Shown: positions 51,848 through 60,507 of the stretch, piece by piece
Layout: each line of letters opens with the position of its first letter
How positions within the stretch are numbered: position 1 is the first letter of the stretch
Assembly: GCA_016706865.1 (NCBI GenBank)
Contig: JADJIS010000003.1
Location: 434,001-498,000 of the forward strand
Direction of reading: 5' to 3'
Length of the DNA: 64,000 nucleotides
Origin: Bacteroidota bacterium
GTDB lineage: Bacteria > Bacteroidota > Bacteroidia > Chitinophagales > BACL12
Translations under genes and position numbers: made by a program
Notes under the pieces: generated by a model
What the model was told of the DNA's origin: nothing
The model's input: only the letters and a program-made list of their open reading frames with translations
The model's database searches: none

Positions 51848-53323
51848 TCAATCATCCTCAATCATCGCATCATTAATTATCGTCCCAGGCAAAACCTTTT
51901 TCCCTTGCACACCAAGTTTTCTTAATTTCTCTGCCTGACCAATAAGATTTCCGCTGCCGTCTTTTAATTGTTTCATGGCATCTTCATAACTTTTTTGTGA
52001 TCTTCCGATATGGTCGCCAATATCTACTAGATTTTCCACAAAGCCGACAAATTTATCATACATGGCGGCACCTCTTTCTGCAATAGCAACAGCATTTTTA
52101 TTTTGTTCTTCTTTTTTCCAGATCTCGGAGATAAGTTTTATTGCTGCAATTAAATTAGTCGGGGAGATGAGTATCACTCTTTTTTTATATGCATAATTCC
52201 ACAGGTCAGCATCTTTTTGAATTGCTAATAAATAGGCAGGTTCAATAGGAACGAACATCATGACAAAATCCAAACCTTTTACAAACTGTGAATAATTCCT
52301 TTTATTTAATTCATCCACATGATTGTATATTGCAGCGATATGATTTTGCAAAGCTACCTTCTGTTCCATATCTTCTTCTGAAGAATTATATCTTTCATAA
52401 GCACTTAAAGAAACTTTACTATCTATTATAACCTTTCGTTTATCGGGATATTGTAATATAAAATCCGGTTGCATTTTTTTTCCATCATCGTTCATGATGG
52501 TATTGCCTGCTTCGTCTTTAATAAATTCTTGTCTGAAATACTCCCTGCCTTCTGTTAATCCGCTTTCTTGTAAAATATTTTCTAAGATCATTTCTCCCCA
52601 GTCACCTTGTGTTTTTCGCTGACCTTTAAGTGCTTTGGTAAGATTATTGGCTTCTTCACTTATTTTCTGATTTAATACGACCAGATCTTTTATTTTTTCC
52701 TCCAAAGAGAACCGTTGTTTATTTTCTTTTTCATAGGTTTCTTCCACTTTCCTTTTAAAATCCTTGATATCATTATTAAGTGGCTCTAATATTAATTTGA
52801 TATTTTTCTGATTTTCTTCAGTAAATCTTTTGCTTTTATCTTCTAAGATCTCATTCGCCAGGTTTTTAAACTGCGAAGTATATTTTTCACCTATTTCTTC
52901 AATCTCTTTTTTTATGGTATTGTTTTTTTCTTTTAATACTTCATTCTCCGATCTTATTTTGAGAATATAATCTTTTAATTCATTAGTTTGTGAAAGATTA
53001 TTTTCCTGTATTGTTTTTAATTCCGTGTGATCCTTTTCGAGTTTTTCTAAAGATGTTTGTGATGATGCTAATAAAAGATTATTTTTTTCTTTTTCCTCTA
53101 CAGCGCGTTTTAAATCCAGTTCTGTATTTGTAACCAGCTGCTGTAAATCGTTGAGTTTTTCCTGCAAAAAAGTAAGTTTACTTTCGGCCTGAGTGAGTTG
53201 GTTGCGTTTATCCTCCAGGTCAGTTCTTCCGACCATGTTTTTTTCTGCAACCAATTTTCTTATAAACCAGGCCAGTATTGCACCTATTGCTAAACCCGCC
53301 AATATATAAACCAAGGGATCCAT
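51848..53323 (-). CDS. rmuC: RmuC family DNA recombination protein
   Basis: 491 residues from ATG 53323 (a longer frame begins at 53383, but MDPLVYILAGLAIGAILAWF is the usual anchor). The single N-terminal transmembrane helix is followed by a long coiled coil (about 35-180, RTDLEDKRNQLTQAESKL onward), and a C-terminal nuclease-like RmuC domain (GQRKTQGDWGEMILENILQE, VIIDSKVSLSAYERYNSSEE, LISPTNLIAAIKLISEIWKK). RmuC limits inversion/duplication rearrangements at short repeats, as shown for E. coli, a role of interest next to so many repeats. A 60-base start correction was made from the family pattern. Confidence 0.93.
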   Translation of the reverse strand: MDPLVYILAGLAIGAILAWFIRKLVAEKNMVGRTDLEDKRNQLTQAESKLTFLQEKLNDLQQLVTNTELDLKRAVEEKEKNNLLLASSQTSLEKLEKDHTELKTIQENNLSQTNELKDYILKIRSENEVLKEKNNTIKKEIEEIGEKYTSQFKNLANEILEDKSKRFTEENQKNIKLILEPLNNDIKDFKRKVEETYEKENKQRFSLEEKIKDLVVLNQKISEEANNLTKALKGQRKTQGDWGEMILENILQESGLTEGREYFRQEFIKDEAGNTIMNDDGKKMQPDFILQYPDKRKVIIDSKVSLSAYERYNSSEEDMEQKVALQNHIAAIYNHVDELNKRNYSQFVKGLDFVMMFVPIEPAYLLAIQKDADLWNYAYKKRVILISPTNLIAAIKLISEIWKKEEQNKNAVAIAERGAAMYDKFVGFVENLVDIGDHIGRSQKSYEDAMKQLKDGSGNLIGQAEKLRKLGVQGKKVLPGTIINDAMIEDD

Positions 53324-53468
53324 GTTGTTAATTTGGGCATGAAGGTAATTAAAAAGTAGCGTTTTGCAGACCCGGTCATACAAAAAAGGTTTTTGATTAA
53401 AAGTTCGTATCTAAAGTTTGCCACTTTCTCGAATTATTCTCTACCTTGCATTTAAACTTTCAATCAAT

Positions 53469-54155
53469 ATGGAACAACAAAAGGATACGGGGTTGTTATA
53501 CTTTATAAATAATATGCTTCCTATACATCGCTTGATAGTGAGTTTGGTAATTGCCATAATTACTTTTTTTTTATTTGCAAAAGGCACTGATCAATTAATG
53601 CGTTTTATGTTTTGCTGGATCGTCTTTTCAGCTGCATATCTAATTATAAGTTGGATCATTTTAATTAATAGAAAAGTAAAGGATATCCGTGTTCATGCAA
53701 ACCTTGATGACGGCAGTAAATCATTTGTATTTATTATGATTCTGTTATCCTCGTTTAGTGGAATGTTGATGGTTTTATTATTAATGATCTCCTCTGCATC
53801 GGAAGCCCAGGATAAATGGATCTTTTTAATTATAGCCATATCAGGAATGTTATTATCCTGGATCATGGTGCATACTATTTTTACCTTTCACTATGCACAT
53901 TTATATTACGACGATATTAATAAGGATAATAAAAAAGTTGCGGAAGGATTAAATTTTCCCGAAACAAAAGAACCTGATTATATTGATTTTGCTTATTTTT
54001 CTTTTGTTATTGGGTGTACTTTTCAGGTTTCAGATGTTGTTATTACATCTCCAAAAATGAGGAGAATTGTTTTGTTGCATGGTTTACTTGCATTTGGGCT
54101 GAATACTTTTGTTGTAGCACTTACCATAAATTTAGTTGCCGGATTAGGAAAATAA
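53469..54155 (+). CDS. DUF1345 membrane protein
   Basis: 228 residues from ATG 53469 (a longer frame opens at 53418). Five or more hydrophobic helices (RLIVSLVIAIITFFLFA, FMFCWIVFSAAYLIISWIIL, FVFIMILLSSFSGMLMVLLL, MLLSWIMVHTIFTFHYAHLY, VVALTINLVAGLGK) and the segment EPDYIDFAYFSFVIGCTFQVSD are typical of DUF1345. Function unknown. It is head-to-head with rmuC (146 bp between starts), with TACCTTGC near 53451 as an approximate -7 box. The stop is followed by TTTGGTA repeats. Confidence 0.88.
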   Translation: MEQQKDTGLLYFINNMLPIHRLIVSLVIAIITFFLFAKGTDQLMRFMFCWIVFSAAYLIISWIILINRKVKDIRVHANLDDGSKSFVFIMILLSSFSGMLMVLLLMISSASEAQDKWIFLIIAISGMLLSWIMVHTIFTFHYAHLYYDDINKDNKKVAEGLNFPETKEPDYIDFAYFSFVIGCTFQVSDVVITSPKMRRIVLLHGLLAFGLNTFVVALTINLVAGLGK

Positions 54156-54157
54156 AA

Positions 54158-54256
54158 GTATTTGGTAATTTGGTAAGTGGATAATTTGGTAAATGTATAA
54201 CCCGAAAAATTAAACCCATTTCTCGGAGCGAGATCGCCATTTGCTAATTTGCTAAT
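54158..54256. repeat. TTTGGTAA / TTTGCTAA octad array with module copy A
   Basis: About three TTTGGTAA octads start three bases after the DUF1345 stop, then a 60-bp module (54195-54256: TATAACCCGAAAAATTAAAC, CTCGGAGCGAGATC, TTTGCTAATTTGCTAAT). A near-copy lies at 55317-55379, beyond the DUF4382 gene. Confidence 0.88.
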
Positions 54257-54281
54257 CTTGTTTACCTTCCATGAAAAGAAA

Positions 54282-54321
54282 AACCCATCCCCTAGAAATA
54301 TTTTCAATTGGAGGATGGGTT
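54282..54321 (-). terminator. Hairpin after the DUF4382 gene
   Basis: Nine-base arms AACCCATCC / GGATGGGTT with a 22-base loop lie 50 bases past the DUF4382 stop, followed by TTTTTC on the reverse strand. Confidence 0.7.
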
Positions 54322-54370
54322 CATTTGATAATTTGCTAATCAACTGTTTTCAGTACAGTACATATTTAAA

Positions 54371-55150
54371 TTATAATGGAATATTAATAACCCCTATATT
54401 GGTAACATTACCTGTCTGCACATTTACATCAGATACAGTAATTTCGGTATATCCAGCAACCGGTGAAAATGTTACATCATAATTTCCCGCCGGTACTCCA
54501 CTAATTAAAAATGATCCATCATCCGCGATCAATGTTCCAATAGTATCCGTTGGAGTAGTAGCCATTACATAAAATGCCGCATCAAAAGGATTTATAGTTC
54601 CGGATATTGCACCGGTTTCCGCCTGAGTATAAACGTGGATTACCGGTTTGAGTGAATAATCTCCGTTACCTTTTTCTACTATCGATTGTTCTGCATCAAA
54701 ATCCATCCATAATTCATAGGCAATTCCTGCTTCGAAAGTATAATGCACATTTAATTTTAAACCTGATGTTTCAGCAGATGGAGTTGCTAAGTCATGTATT
54801 ACACCGTCAACAACAACACTATTATTATCCCCTAAAATCAACCTTATTTGAGAAATGGTTTGTGGGGCAATATCTTCATCAATGATGAGTGTATCAATTC
54901 CTGAATTAAATTTTAAAAGATCATAAATACCGGGATTAATAACATTTAAGGTCCTCCAACCATCCGCATCCGAATGTATTTCCACTGATTGAACATCAAT
55001 ATAAACCGCATCATATTCGGCAGGAGCATCCGTAAGATATATTTTTAATTGTGAAGTATCTCCATTGTTATTTCCGCCATCTTCCTTACATGATATTAAT
55101 AGTGTTAAAACCAAGGCAAATATGCCCGAGGAAATGATAAACTTTCTCAT
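54371..55150 (-). CDS. DUF4382 lipoprotein
   Basis: 259 residues. Lipobox IFALVLTLLISCKEDGG (Cys at 21). The DUF4382 domain begins SQLKIYLTDAPAEYDAVYID with VQSVEIHSDADGWRTLNVIN, GIYDLLKFNSGIDTLI and ISQIRLILGDNNSVVVDGVI, and a carboxypeptidase-regulatory-like domain closes the protein (GAISGTINPFDAAFYVMATT, DGSFLISGVPAGNYDVTFSP). The family has no known function; it is cell-envelope-anchored. It is flanked on both sides by copies of one 60-bp repeat module and has a following hairpin. Confidence 0.9.
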   Translation of the reverse strand: MRKFIISSGIFALVLTLLISCKEDGGNNNGDTSQLKIYLTDAPAEYDAVYIDVQSVEIHSDADGWRTLNVINPGIYDLLKFNSGIDTLIIDEDIAPQTISQIRLILGDNNSVVVDGVIHDLATPSAETSGLKLNVHYTFEAGIAYELWMDFDAEQSIVEKGNGDYSLKPVIHVYTQAETGAISGTINPFDAAFYVMATTPTDTIGTLIADDGSFLISGVPAGNYDVTFSPVAGYTEITVSDVNVQTGNVTNIGVINIPL

Positions 55151-55289
55151 ACTGCAAATTTTATCAATAATGGTTCAAATAGTGTTCCATTACTCCAAAG
55201 TCTTGCTCACCAGCTATTATCTCCCAAAGAAAAATTGAAGATCACCGGGATTTGGGGAAAATTCGCACAGTTGTACATACACATTTTTT

Positions 55290-55395
55290 AATTTGTTAAG
55301 TGCTTAATTTGATAATTGTACAACCCCGAAAATTAAACACATAGCTCGAAGCGAGATCCCCATTTGCTAATTTGCTAATTAGCTAATTTGCTAAT
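55290..55395. repeat. Module copy B with TTTGCTAA octads
   Basis: TTTGTTAAGTGCTTAATTTG and TTTGATAATTG precede the module at 55317-55379 (ACAACCCCGAAAATTAAACA, CTCGAAGCGAGATC, TTTGCTAATTTGCTAAT), then more TTAGCTAA/TTTGCTAA octads. The 317-bp gap holds no gene apart from the tRNA beyond. Confidence 0.88.
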
Positions 55396-55430
55396 CATTT
55401 TCATTTTTGTTTGATCAAACTGTAATTAAA

Positions 55431-55462
55431 AAACCCAACTATCATTATCGATAATTGGGTTT
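55431..55462 (-). terminator. Terminator of the tRNA gene
   Basis: Arms AAACCCAA and TTGGGTTT with an extended inner stem (TAT / ATA), then a six-T run on the reverse strand, directly after the tRNA 3' end. Confidence 0.85.
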
Positions 55463-55467
55463 ATTCG

Positions 55468-55541
<74 letters not shown>

Positions 55542-55586
55542 ATTGTTTTAAGTGAAAAAAACCAAAATTTCAATCACTTCGGGCGG

Positions 55587-55594
55587 CAAAGATA
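55587..55594 (-). promoter_or_regulatory. -7 box TATCTTTG of the tRNA gene
   Basis: Reverse-strand TATCTTTG, 46 bases before the tRNA 5' end, matches TANNTTTG. Confidence 0.55.
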
Positions 55595-55643
55595 ATAATT
55601 TGTGAATTTAAATGAAAGAATGGGGATAATACTTTAGCATATT

Positions 55644-56498
55644 TTAAAAAAGAGCAGTTACCGGAATCTCCGATAAGCTGTAAAATTCCTTTGGTCGAAT
55701 GCCTTTATCTGTCATTTGCAGGGTGCAACATTCGTTAACGGCATCATGCTCAAAGAACAGGATATATTTTTTGTCATTAGCCTCCTTTAAAAAGCTCTCC
55801 TTTTCTTTAATCGAAACCAGTGGGCGAATATCGTAGCCCATAACGTAAGGGATAGGAATATGTGCATAGGATGGCAAAAGATCGGCGCAATACACAATGG
55901 TTTTATCCCTGAATTTAATTACCGGTAACATCATCGCTTCCGTATGTCCGTAGGTCCAGATGGTAGAAAAACCCGGAAATAATTCTTCGTGTTCCTCAAT
56001 AAAATGAAGCACACCATGTTGTTGCAACGGTAAAATATTTTCCTTTAAAAAAGACGCTTTTTCACGTGAATTAGGATTTGTAGCCCAATTCCATTGTTTT
56101 TCATTGCTCCAATAGCGCGCATTTGGATATGCCGGAACCAGTTTGCCTCTATCATCTTTTTTAACAGCGCCACCACAGTGATCAAAATGTAAATGGGTTA
56201 AAAAAACATCCGTAATATCTTCGGGTAAAATGCCATTTTCTTTTAAATTACTATTTAGGGTAAAATCACCATGAGGTTCGTAATGACTGAAAAATTTTTC
56301 ATCCTGTTTAGTTCCCATACCGCAATCGATCAACACAACTTTTCCGGAAGCAACTACTACCAGATTGCGCATTGCCCAGGTGCATAAATTGTTTTCATCA
56401 GCAGGAATTAACTTATTCCAGATCTTTTTTGGCACCACGCCAAACATGGCACCACCATCTAATTTAAACATTCCAGAGTTTACCGATATGAGTTGCAT
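55644..56498 (-). CDS. MBL-fold metallo-hydrolase
   Basis: A 284-residue cytosolic protein of the metallo-beta-lactamase fold. The metal-binding motif HLHFDHCGG (HxHxDH, residues 102-107) is intact, with LIDCGMGTKQDE upstream, TYGHTEAMMLPV providing another His, VYCADLLPSYAHIP the bridging Asp, and FFEHDAVN the last His. The protein resembles the N-acyl-homoserine-lactonase-like/glyoxalase II group but its substrate is not defined by these motifs. Single gene. Divergence downstream is filled by repeats. Confidence 0.9.
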   Translation of the reverse strand: MQLISVNSGMFKLDGGAMFGVVPKKIWNKLIPADENNLCTWAMRNLVVVASGKVVLIDCGMGTKQDEKFFSHYEPHGDFTLNSNLKENGILPEDITDVFLTHLHFDHCGGAVKKDDRGKLVPAYPNARYWSNEKQWNWATNPNSREKASFLKENILPLQQHGVLHFIEEHEELFPGFSTIWTYGHTEAMMLPVIKFRDKTIVYCADLLPSYAHIPIPYVMGYDIRPLVSIKEKESFLKEANDKKYILFFEHDAVNECCTLQMTDKGIRPKEFYSLSEIPVTALF

Positions 56499-56540
56499 AG
56501 GGCTAAAGTAATTAATTATTTGCTAATGCGTAATTTTCCA

Positions 56541-56729
56541 GCAGTTTCCTGATCAAATAAAACATTACATATCCGGGCAATCCCCGAAATCCATATTAAT
56601 CCGTGATTCCAATGTTGTGGCTTCCCGAAGACCTCTCCATTGTGCAGCAGTTTCCTAATCAATTAAAACATTACAAATCCGCGCAATCCGCGAAATCCAT
56701 AATAATCCGCGATTCCAATGTTGTGGATT
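56541..56729. repeat. 106-bp direct repeat, two copies
   Basis: Copies start at 56541 and 56647 (GCAGTTTCCTGATCAA and GCAGTTTCCTAATCAA). Each contains AAACATTACA, then repeats of AATCCGCGAAATCC / AATCCCCGAAATCC and ends GATTCCAATGTTGTGG. The phrase AATCC(G/C)CGAAATCC resembles dispersed repeats seen elsewhere in the phylum. No gene between 56499 and 56746. Confidence 0.9.
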
Positions 56730-56746
56730 CGCGCAATGTTTGCATG

Positions 56747-57238
56747 CTAAATCAACCTCTCACGAAGTGCAGCCATTTTGAGAGCTGTAACTGCTGACTC
56801 ATCCCCCTTATTTCCATATTTGCCACCAGAGCGATCTAATGCCTGTTGTTCATCATTTGTAGTGAGCACACCGAAAATAACCGGTGTGGAATAATCAATA
56901 CTTAAATTCATAATGCCATGCGCTACTGCAGCAGCAATATAATGATCGTGTGTAGTTTCCCCTTTAATGATGCAACCTAAACAAATAATTGCATCCAATT
57001 CCTGCGATTCCAATAATAATTGAGCAGCCTGAGGTAATTCAAAACTGCCCGGAACATACACCGTAATAATATTTTCCGACTTTGTATTATATTTTAATAA
57101 TGAGGCGTGACAACCCTGATATAATTTTTCGGTGATCACAGAATTCCATTCAGAAACAACAATTCCGAAACGAAATTTTTCGCCAGAGGGAACTGTTTCT
57201 TCACGAATATGTGAAAGATTCTGATGTTTAGAGCCCAT
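56747..57238 (-). CDS. ribH: 6,7-Dimethyl-8-ribityllumazine synthase
   Basis: Condenses 5-amino-6-ribitylaminouracil with 3,4-dihydroxy-2-butanone 4-phosphate to the riboflavin precursor lumazine, in icosahedral or pentameric assemblies. The 163-residue protein shows FRFGIVVSEWNSVITEKLYQ (substrate binding), VYVPGSFELPQAAQLLLESQ, DAIICLGCIIKGETTHDHYI and PVIFGVLTTNDEQQALDRSG. All are characteristic of the family. It is the last gene of a run pdhA-TPR-ribH on the reverse strand, six bases after the TPR gene. The other riboflavin genes are not in the window. Confidence 0.97.
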   Translation of the reverse strand: MGSKHQNLSHIREETVPSGEKFRFGIVVSEWNSVITEKLYQGCHASLLKYNTKSENIITVYVPGSFELPQAAQLLLESQELDAIICLGCIIKGETTHDHYIAAAVAHGIMNLSIDYSTPVIFGVLTTNDEQQALDRSGGKYGNKGDESAVTALKMAALRERLI

Positions 57239-57244
57239 TATTAT

Positions 57245-57934
57245 TTATTCACCAAGTTTGGTTTCAGCATATGAAATATCGCTGTCGATATTCATTCCTT
57301 CCGGTGAAAGTGGATAGAGTTGTTTTATTTTTCTATACATTTCCAAAGCACCTTTTAAATCATTTTCCTCCGACATAAGATCGCCGGCGAATTTATAATA
57401 TAAAGGACTTTGCAGATTATTATCCGCCGATTCTCCGGCTTTAATATATAGATCAATTGCTTTTTTATATTCTTTTTTATCGGCATACATATGACCTAAT
57501 AATTCATACGTTTTTCCTGCAATTTCGTCGGTGCCTGGTTTGTAGGCTTCCAGTTGTTTTATTGCATTGTCAATATCGTTATTTTTCATATAACAAACAC
57601 CTGCATAATAATGAGCAAGATTTCCTGTAGGAGTATTACCATACTGATCAATTATACTCAAAAATCCCATTGTAGCACCATCGCCATTTAATGCGAGGTC
57701 GATGGAATCTTTCATAAAATAATTCTGTGCTCCGGAAATTGTATTCTGTGCATCAGCTACACGCGGCTCCATGTATAATTTTTTATAACCGAAATATCCG
57801 CCTATTCCAACAACAATAATGGCAAGTACACCAATTATCATATTGCGGTTCTTCATGAAGAAGTCTTCCACATTTAAATAGGTTCCCTTTTCTTCTGCGG
57901 GAGTTTCTTCAGTTATTTTTTTAATTTCTGCCAT
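57245..57934 (-). CDS. Membrane-anchored tetratricopeptide-repeat protein
   Basis: 229 residues. An N-terminal acidic leader, one transmembrane helix (MIIGVLAIIVVGIGGYFGYK, about 32-52), then TPR-like units: GNLAHYYAGVCYMKNNDIDN, AGKTYELLGHMYADKKEYKK, SPLYYKFAGDLMSEENDLKG, ALEMYRKIKQLYPLSPEG. The layout recalls YfgM. In Bacteroidota this gene neighbours ribH, recF and DUF721, the same surroundings here. A scaffold or chaperone role at the inner membrane is inferred. It is six bases from ribH and 15 from pdhA, so all three are probably one operon. Confidence 0.9.
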   Translation of the reverse strand: MAEIKKITEETPAEEKGTYLNVEDFFMKNRNMIIGVLAIIVVGIGGYFGYKKLYMEPRVADAQNTISGAQNYFMKDSIDLALNGDGATMGFLSIIDQYGNTPTGNLAHYYAGVCYMKNNDIDNAIKQLEAYKPGTDEIAGKTYELLGHMYADKKEYKKAIDLYIKAGESADNNLQSPLYYKFAGDLMSEENDLKGALEMYRKIKQLYPLSPEGMNIDSDISYAETKLGE

Positions 57935-57949
57935 AACGTATTTTATAAA

Positions 57950-58945
57950 TTAGTCTTTAATAAATGGGTAATCTTGTTGCATATAAATATCTTCAAATAT
58001 CGCATCATCCTGCGGATATGGAGATTCTTCCGAAAACTTCACACATTCCTCAATTTCTTTTTCAATGCGTTCATGCATATCATCAATCTCTTTCTGATTT
58101 GCATATTTTTTATCCAATATTTTCTGCAAAGTAGTTTCCAAAGGATCGCGCATTTTATATTCTTCCACCTCTTCCTTTTTTCTGTATTTTGCAGGATCGC
58201 TCATGGAGTGACCGCGATATCTATATGTTCTTATTTCTAAAAATGTTGGACCTTCTCCGTTTCTCGCTCTTTCCACCGCTTCATAAATAGATGCGTGCAC
58301 TGTTTCCGGTTGCATACCATCTACGGGATAAGAAGGCATATCGTATGCAGCGCCAATTTTATACATGTCCAATTGATTTGTGGAACGTTCCAAAGAGGTT
58401 CCCATTGCATATCCGTTGTTTTCACAAATAAATACTACGGGCAATTTCCACAACATCGCCATATTGAAGGTTTCATGCACAGAACCCTGACGAACTGCTC
58501 CATCTCCAAAATAACAGAGACAAACATTGCCACTTCCCTTATATTGCTCGGCAAATGCTATTCCGGCACCCATTGGAATTTGAGCTCCAACTATTCCATG
58601 TCCTCCAAAAAAATAATTTTCTTTTGAGAAAAAGTGCATAGATCCACCCTTTCCTTTGGTGCATCCGGTAACTTTTCCAAACAATTCTGCCATGGCCGCA
58701 TTACAACTTATTCCTTTTGCAATCGCTAATCCGTGGTCGCGGTAAGCAGTGATAATTGGATCTTCATGCTTAGTGGCACTAATGGTTCCGGCAGCAATTG
58801 CCTCCTGACCAATATATAAATGACAAAACCCTCTGATCTTTTGCTGCCCGTACAATTGCCCTGCTTTTTCCTCAAAGCGACGCATTTTGTACATCAGTTC
58901 ATACCATTCGAGGTAGGTTTCTTTTGTTATTTTTGAGCGATCCAT
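57950..58945 (-). CDS. pdhA: Pyruvate dehydrogenase E1 component, alpha subunit
   Basis: The 331-residue alpha subunit of the thiamine-diphosphate-dependent E1 of pyruvate dehydrogenase, which decarboxylates pyruvate and acylates lipoyl groups. The thiamine-binding motif GDGAVRQGSVHETFNMAMLW runs on to KLPVVFICENN (about 150-180). Further marks are RGFCHLYIGQEAIAAGTISA, ITAYRDHGLAIAKGISC, CTKGKGGSMHFFSKENYFFG and the phosphorylation-type loop RTYRYRGHSMSDPAKYR. No beta subunit is adjacent, so E1-beta is encoded elsewhere (or this enzyme pairs with a distant pdhB). Divergent from recF, with a TACCTTTG box. Confidence 0.97.
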   Translation of the reverse strand: MDRSKITKETYLEWYELMYKMRRFEEKAGQLYGQQKIRGFCHLYIGQEAIAAGTISATKHEDPIITAYRDHGLAIAKGISCNAAMAELFGKVTGCTKGKGGSMHFFSKENYFFGGHGIVGAQIPMGAGIAFAEQYKGSGNVCLCYFGDGAVRQGSVHETFNMAMLWKLPVVFICENNGYAMGTSLERSTNQLDMYKIGAAYDMPSYPVDGMQPETVHASIYEAVERARNGEGPTFLEIRTYRYRGHSMSDPAKYRKKEEVEEYKMRDPLETTLQKILDKKYANQKEIDDMHERIEKEIEECVKFSEESPYPQDDAIFEDIYMQQDYPFIKD

Positions 58946-58970
58946 GTATCTTCTTCGAAAATTCGAAGTG

Positions 58971-58978
58971 CAAAGGTA
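58971..58978 (-). promoter_or_regulatory. -7 box TACCTTTG of the pdhA operon
   Basis: Reverse-strand TACCTTTG, 26 bases before the pdhA start, is an exact TANNTTTG match. Confidence 0.6.
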
Positions 58979-59007
58979 AGAAAAGCGGGTTACAATTTAA
59001 ACAAACA

Positions 59008-60102
59008 GTGTTTTTAACAGGTATTCACATCCTTCAATACAAGAACTACGGCGAGGTTTCCGTCAGTTTTGAGAACAAATTCTGCCTTATCAATGGTTTG
59101 AACGGCTCCGGCAAAACAAATCTCATTGATGCAATTCACTATTTGTGTATGTGTAAAAGTTATTTTACCCGCTCCGATCTTAACGTTCTTAACCATGGAT
59201 CGGAGTTTTTTCGTTTGGATGGTGATTTTATGTTGGGGGATGAAAAAACCAGTATTACCTGCAAGTTCACGAAACAAAAAAAGGAATTTCTAAAAAACGG
59301 AGTTGTTTACGATAAACTCAGTGATCATATAGGAAGTATTCCCGTGGTAATGGTGGCTCCCGATGATATTGGCATAATTAACGATGGGAGCGAGGAGAGG
59401 AGGCGATTTTTAGATGCTGCCATTGCACAGGTGAATAATATTTATTTGCAGAGATTAATCACCTATAATAAAATATTGCTACAGCGCAATTCGCTATTAA
59501 GAAATTTTGGTAACACAGAATTTCCCGATGAAACTTTATTAAATGTTCTTAGCGGACAACTTGCAGGGCATGGTGATTTTATTTTTGAGGAAAGAAAAAA
59601 ATATCTGGATGCATTTTTACCGGTATTTTCAAACTTATATGGATTGATTTCCGAAGAAAAAGAAGTAGGATCCATAGAATATATTTCCAATTTATCCATG
59701 GAAAATCATATACAATTATTAAGGGAAAGTTTGCGGGAGGATATAAATGCACAGCGCACCACAACCGGAATTCACAAAGATGATATTCGTTTTTCCATCA
59801 ACGAAAATTTGTTGCGCGATATCGGCAGTCAGGGACAAATTAAATCATTTCTCATTGCGTTAAAATTGGCGCAATTTAAAATGATGTATTTGTTAACCGG
59901 AAAAAAAGCGATCTTGTTATTGGATGATGTTTTTGAAAAACTGGATAAACGCCGGCTCGAAATATTATTTAAAATTTTATCCACCGAAGAATTCGTTCAA
60001 ATATTCATCACCGATGCCGATGAACACCGCAGCGTTGAGTTTTGTGAAGAACATTTGGAAATATTTGATCATTTTAACGTAGTTAACGGAACAATTCACT
60101 AA
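59008..60102 (+). CDS. recF: DNA replication and repair protein RecF
   Basis: 364 residues from GTG 59008. A longer frame from TTG 58924 runs back through the pdhA promoter and start, so I reject it. RecF is an SMC-like ATPase loading RecA at gapped DNA. Marks are LQYKNYGEVSVSFENKFCLI, the Walker A INGLNGSGKTNLIDAIHYLC (about 32-50), the signature-like SQGQIKSFLIALKLAQFKMM and the Walker B AILLLDDVFEKLDKRRLEIL near residue 310, then FITDADEHRS. The length is normal. The DUF721 gene follows nine bases on. dnaA and gyrB are not nearby. Confidence 0.95.
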   Translation: MFLTGIHILQYKNYGEVSVSFENKFCLINGLNGSGKTNLIDAIHYLCMCKSYFTRSDLNVLNHGSEFFRLDGDFMLGDEKTSITCKFTKQKKEFLKNGVVYDKLSDHIGSIPVVMVAPDDIGIINDGSEERRRFLDAAIAQVNNIYLQRLITYNKILLQRNSLLRNFGNTEFPDETLLNVLSGQLAGHGDFIFEERKKYLDAFLPVFSNLYGLISEEKEVGSIEYISNLSMENHIQLLRESLREDINAQRTTTGIHKDDIRFSINENLLRDIGSQGQIKSFLIALKLAQFKMMYLLTGKKAILLLDDVFEKLDKRRLEILFKILSTEEFVQIFITDADEHRSVEFCEEHLEIFDHFNVVNGTIH

Positions 60103-60111
60103 ATTTAATCT

Positions 60112-60402
60112 GTGAAAAAGGACAACGAAAAAGAAATAGGTAAAGAAATAAAACTTTTATTCAAAAGTTACCATCTCGACGAAAAGATCGCAGAAGTTCG
60201 TATTAAAGAACTATGGGAAACCATCATGGGTAAAAGCATAAAAAATTACACCACCGGTATGCATTTGTATAAAGGCGTATTAACAGTATTCATCGAATCA
60301 GCTCCCTTAAAACAAGACCTCAAATTTTCTAAAGAAAATATTATTGCACGCATTAATGAGGAGTTGGGGGAGAGGATGGTTAAGGACATAATCATAAAGT
60401 GA
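60112..60402 (+). CDS. DUF721 domain protein
   Basis: A 96-residue cytosolic protein matching DUF721, which often follows recF in Bacteroidota. Key elements are KLLFKSYHLDEKIAEVRIKE, LWETIMGKSIKNYTTGMHLY and GVLTVFIESAPLKQDLKFSK, ending ELGERMVKDIIIK. GTG start at 60112, nine bases after recF. Function unknown, with a proposed nucleic acid link. A GTATTTA heptad array begins at the first base after its stop. Confidence 0.88.
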   Translation: MKKDNEKEIGKEIKLLFKSYHLDEKIAEVRIKELWETIMGKSIKNYTTGMHLYKGVLTVFIESAPLKQDLKFSKENIIARINEELGERMVKDIIIK

Positions 60403-60432
60403 GTATTTAGTATATAGTATTTAGTAGTTAGA
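60403..60432. repeat. GTATTTA heptad array
   Basis: Four to five GTATTTA/GTATATA/GTAGTTA units begin immediately after the TGA of the DUF721 gene. A shorter relative (AGTTTATAGTATTTAG) is at 61249-61264, nine bases after the next gene. Confidence 0.9.
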
Positions 60433-60507
60433 GTTTACGCCAAGGAGATTTTAGATAGATGAAACTATTTTTACCTTCTAATAAATATCGTTAAATTCGT
60501 TTATCAC

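Noticed and set aside
58924..59007. Longer RecF N-terminus from TTG 58924
   Set aside because: The extension overlaps the start and -7 box of pdhA and has no family similarity; GTG 59008 fits the family length.
59008..60402. Replication origin near recF
   Set aside because: No dnaA, gyrB or DnaA-box cluster is visible; in this phylum recF is usually not at the origin.
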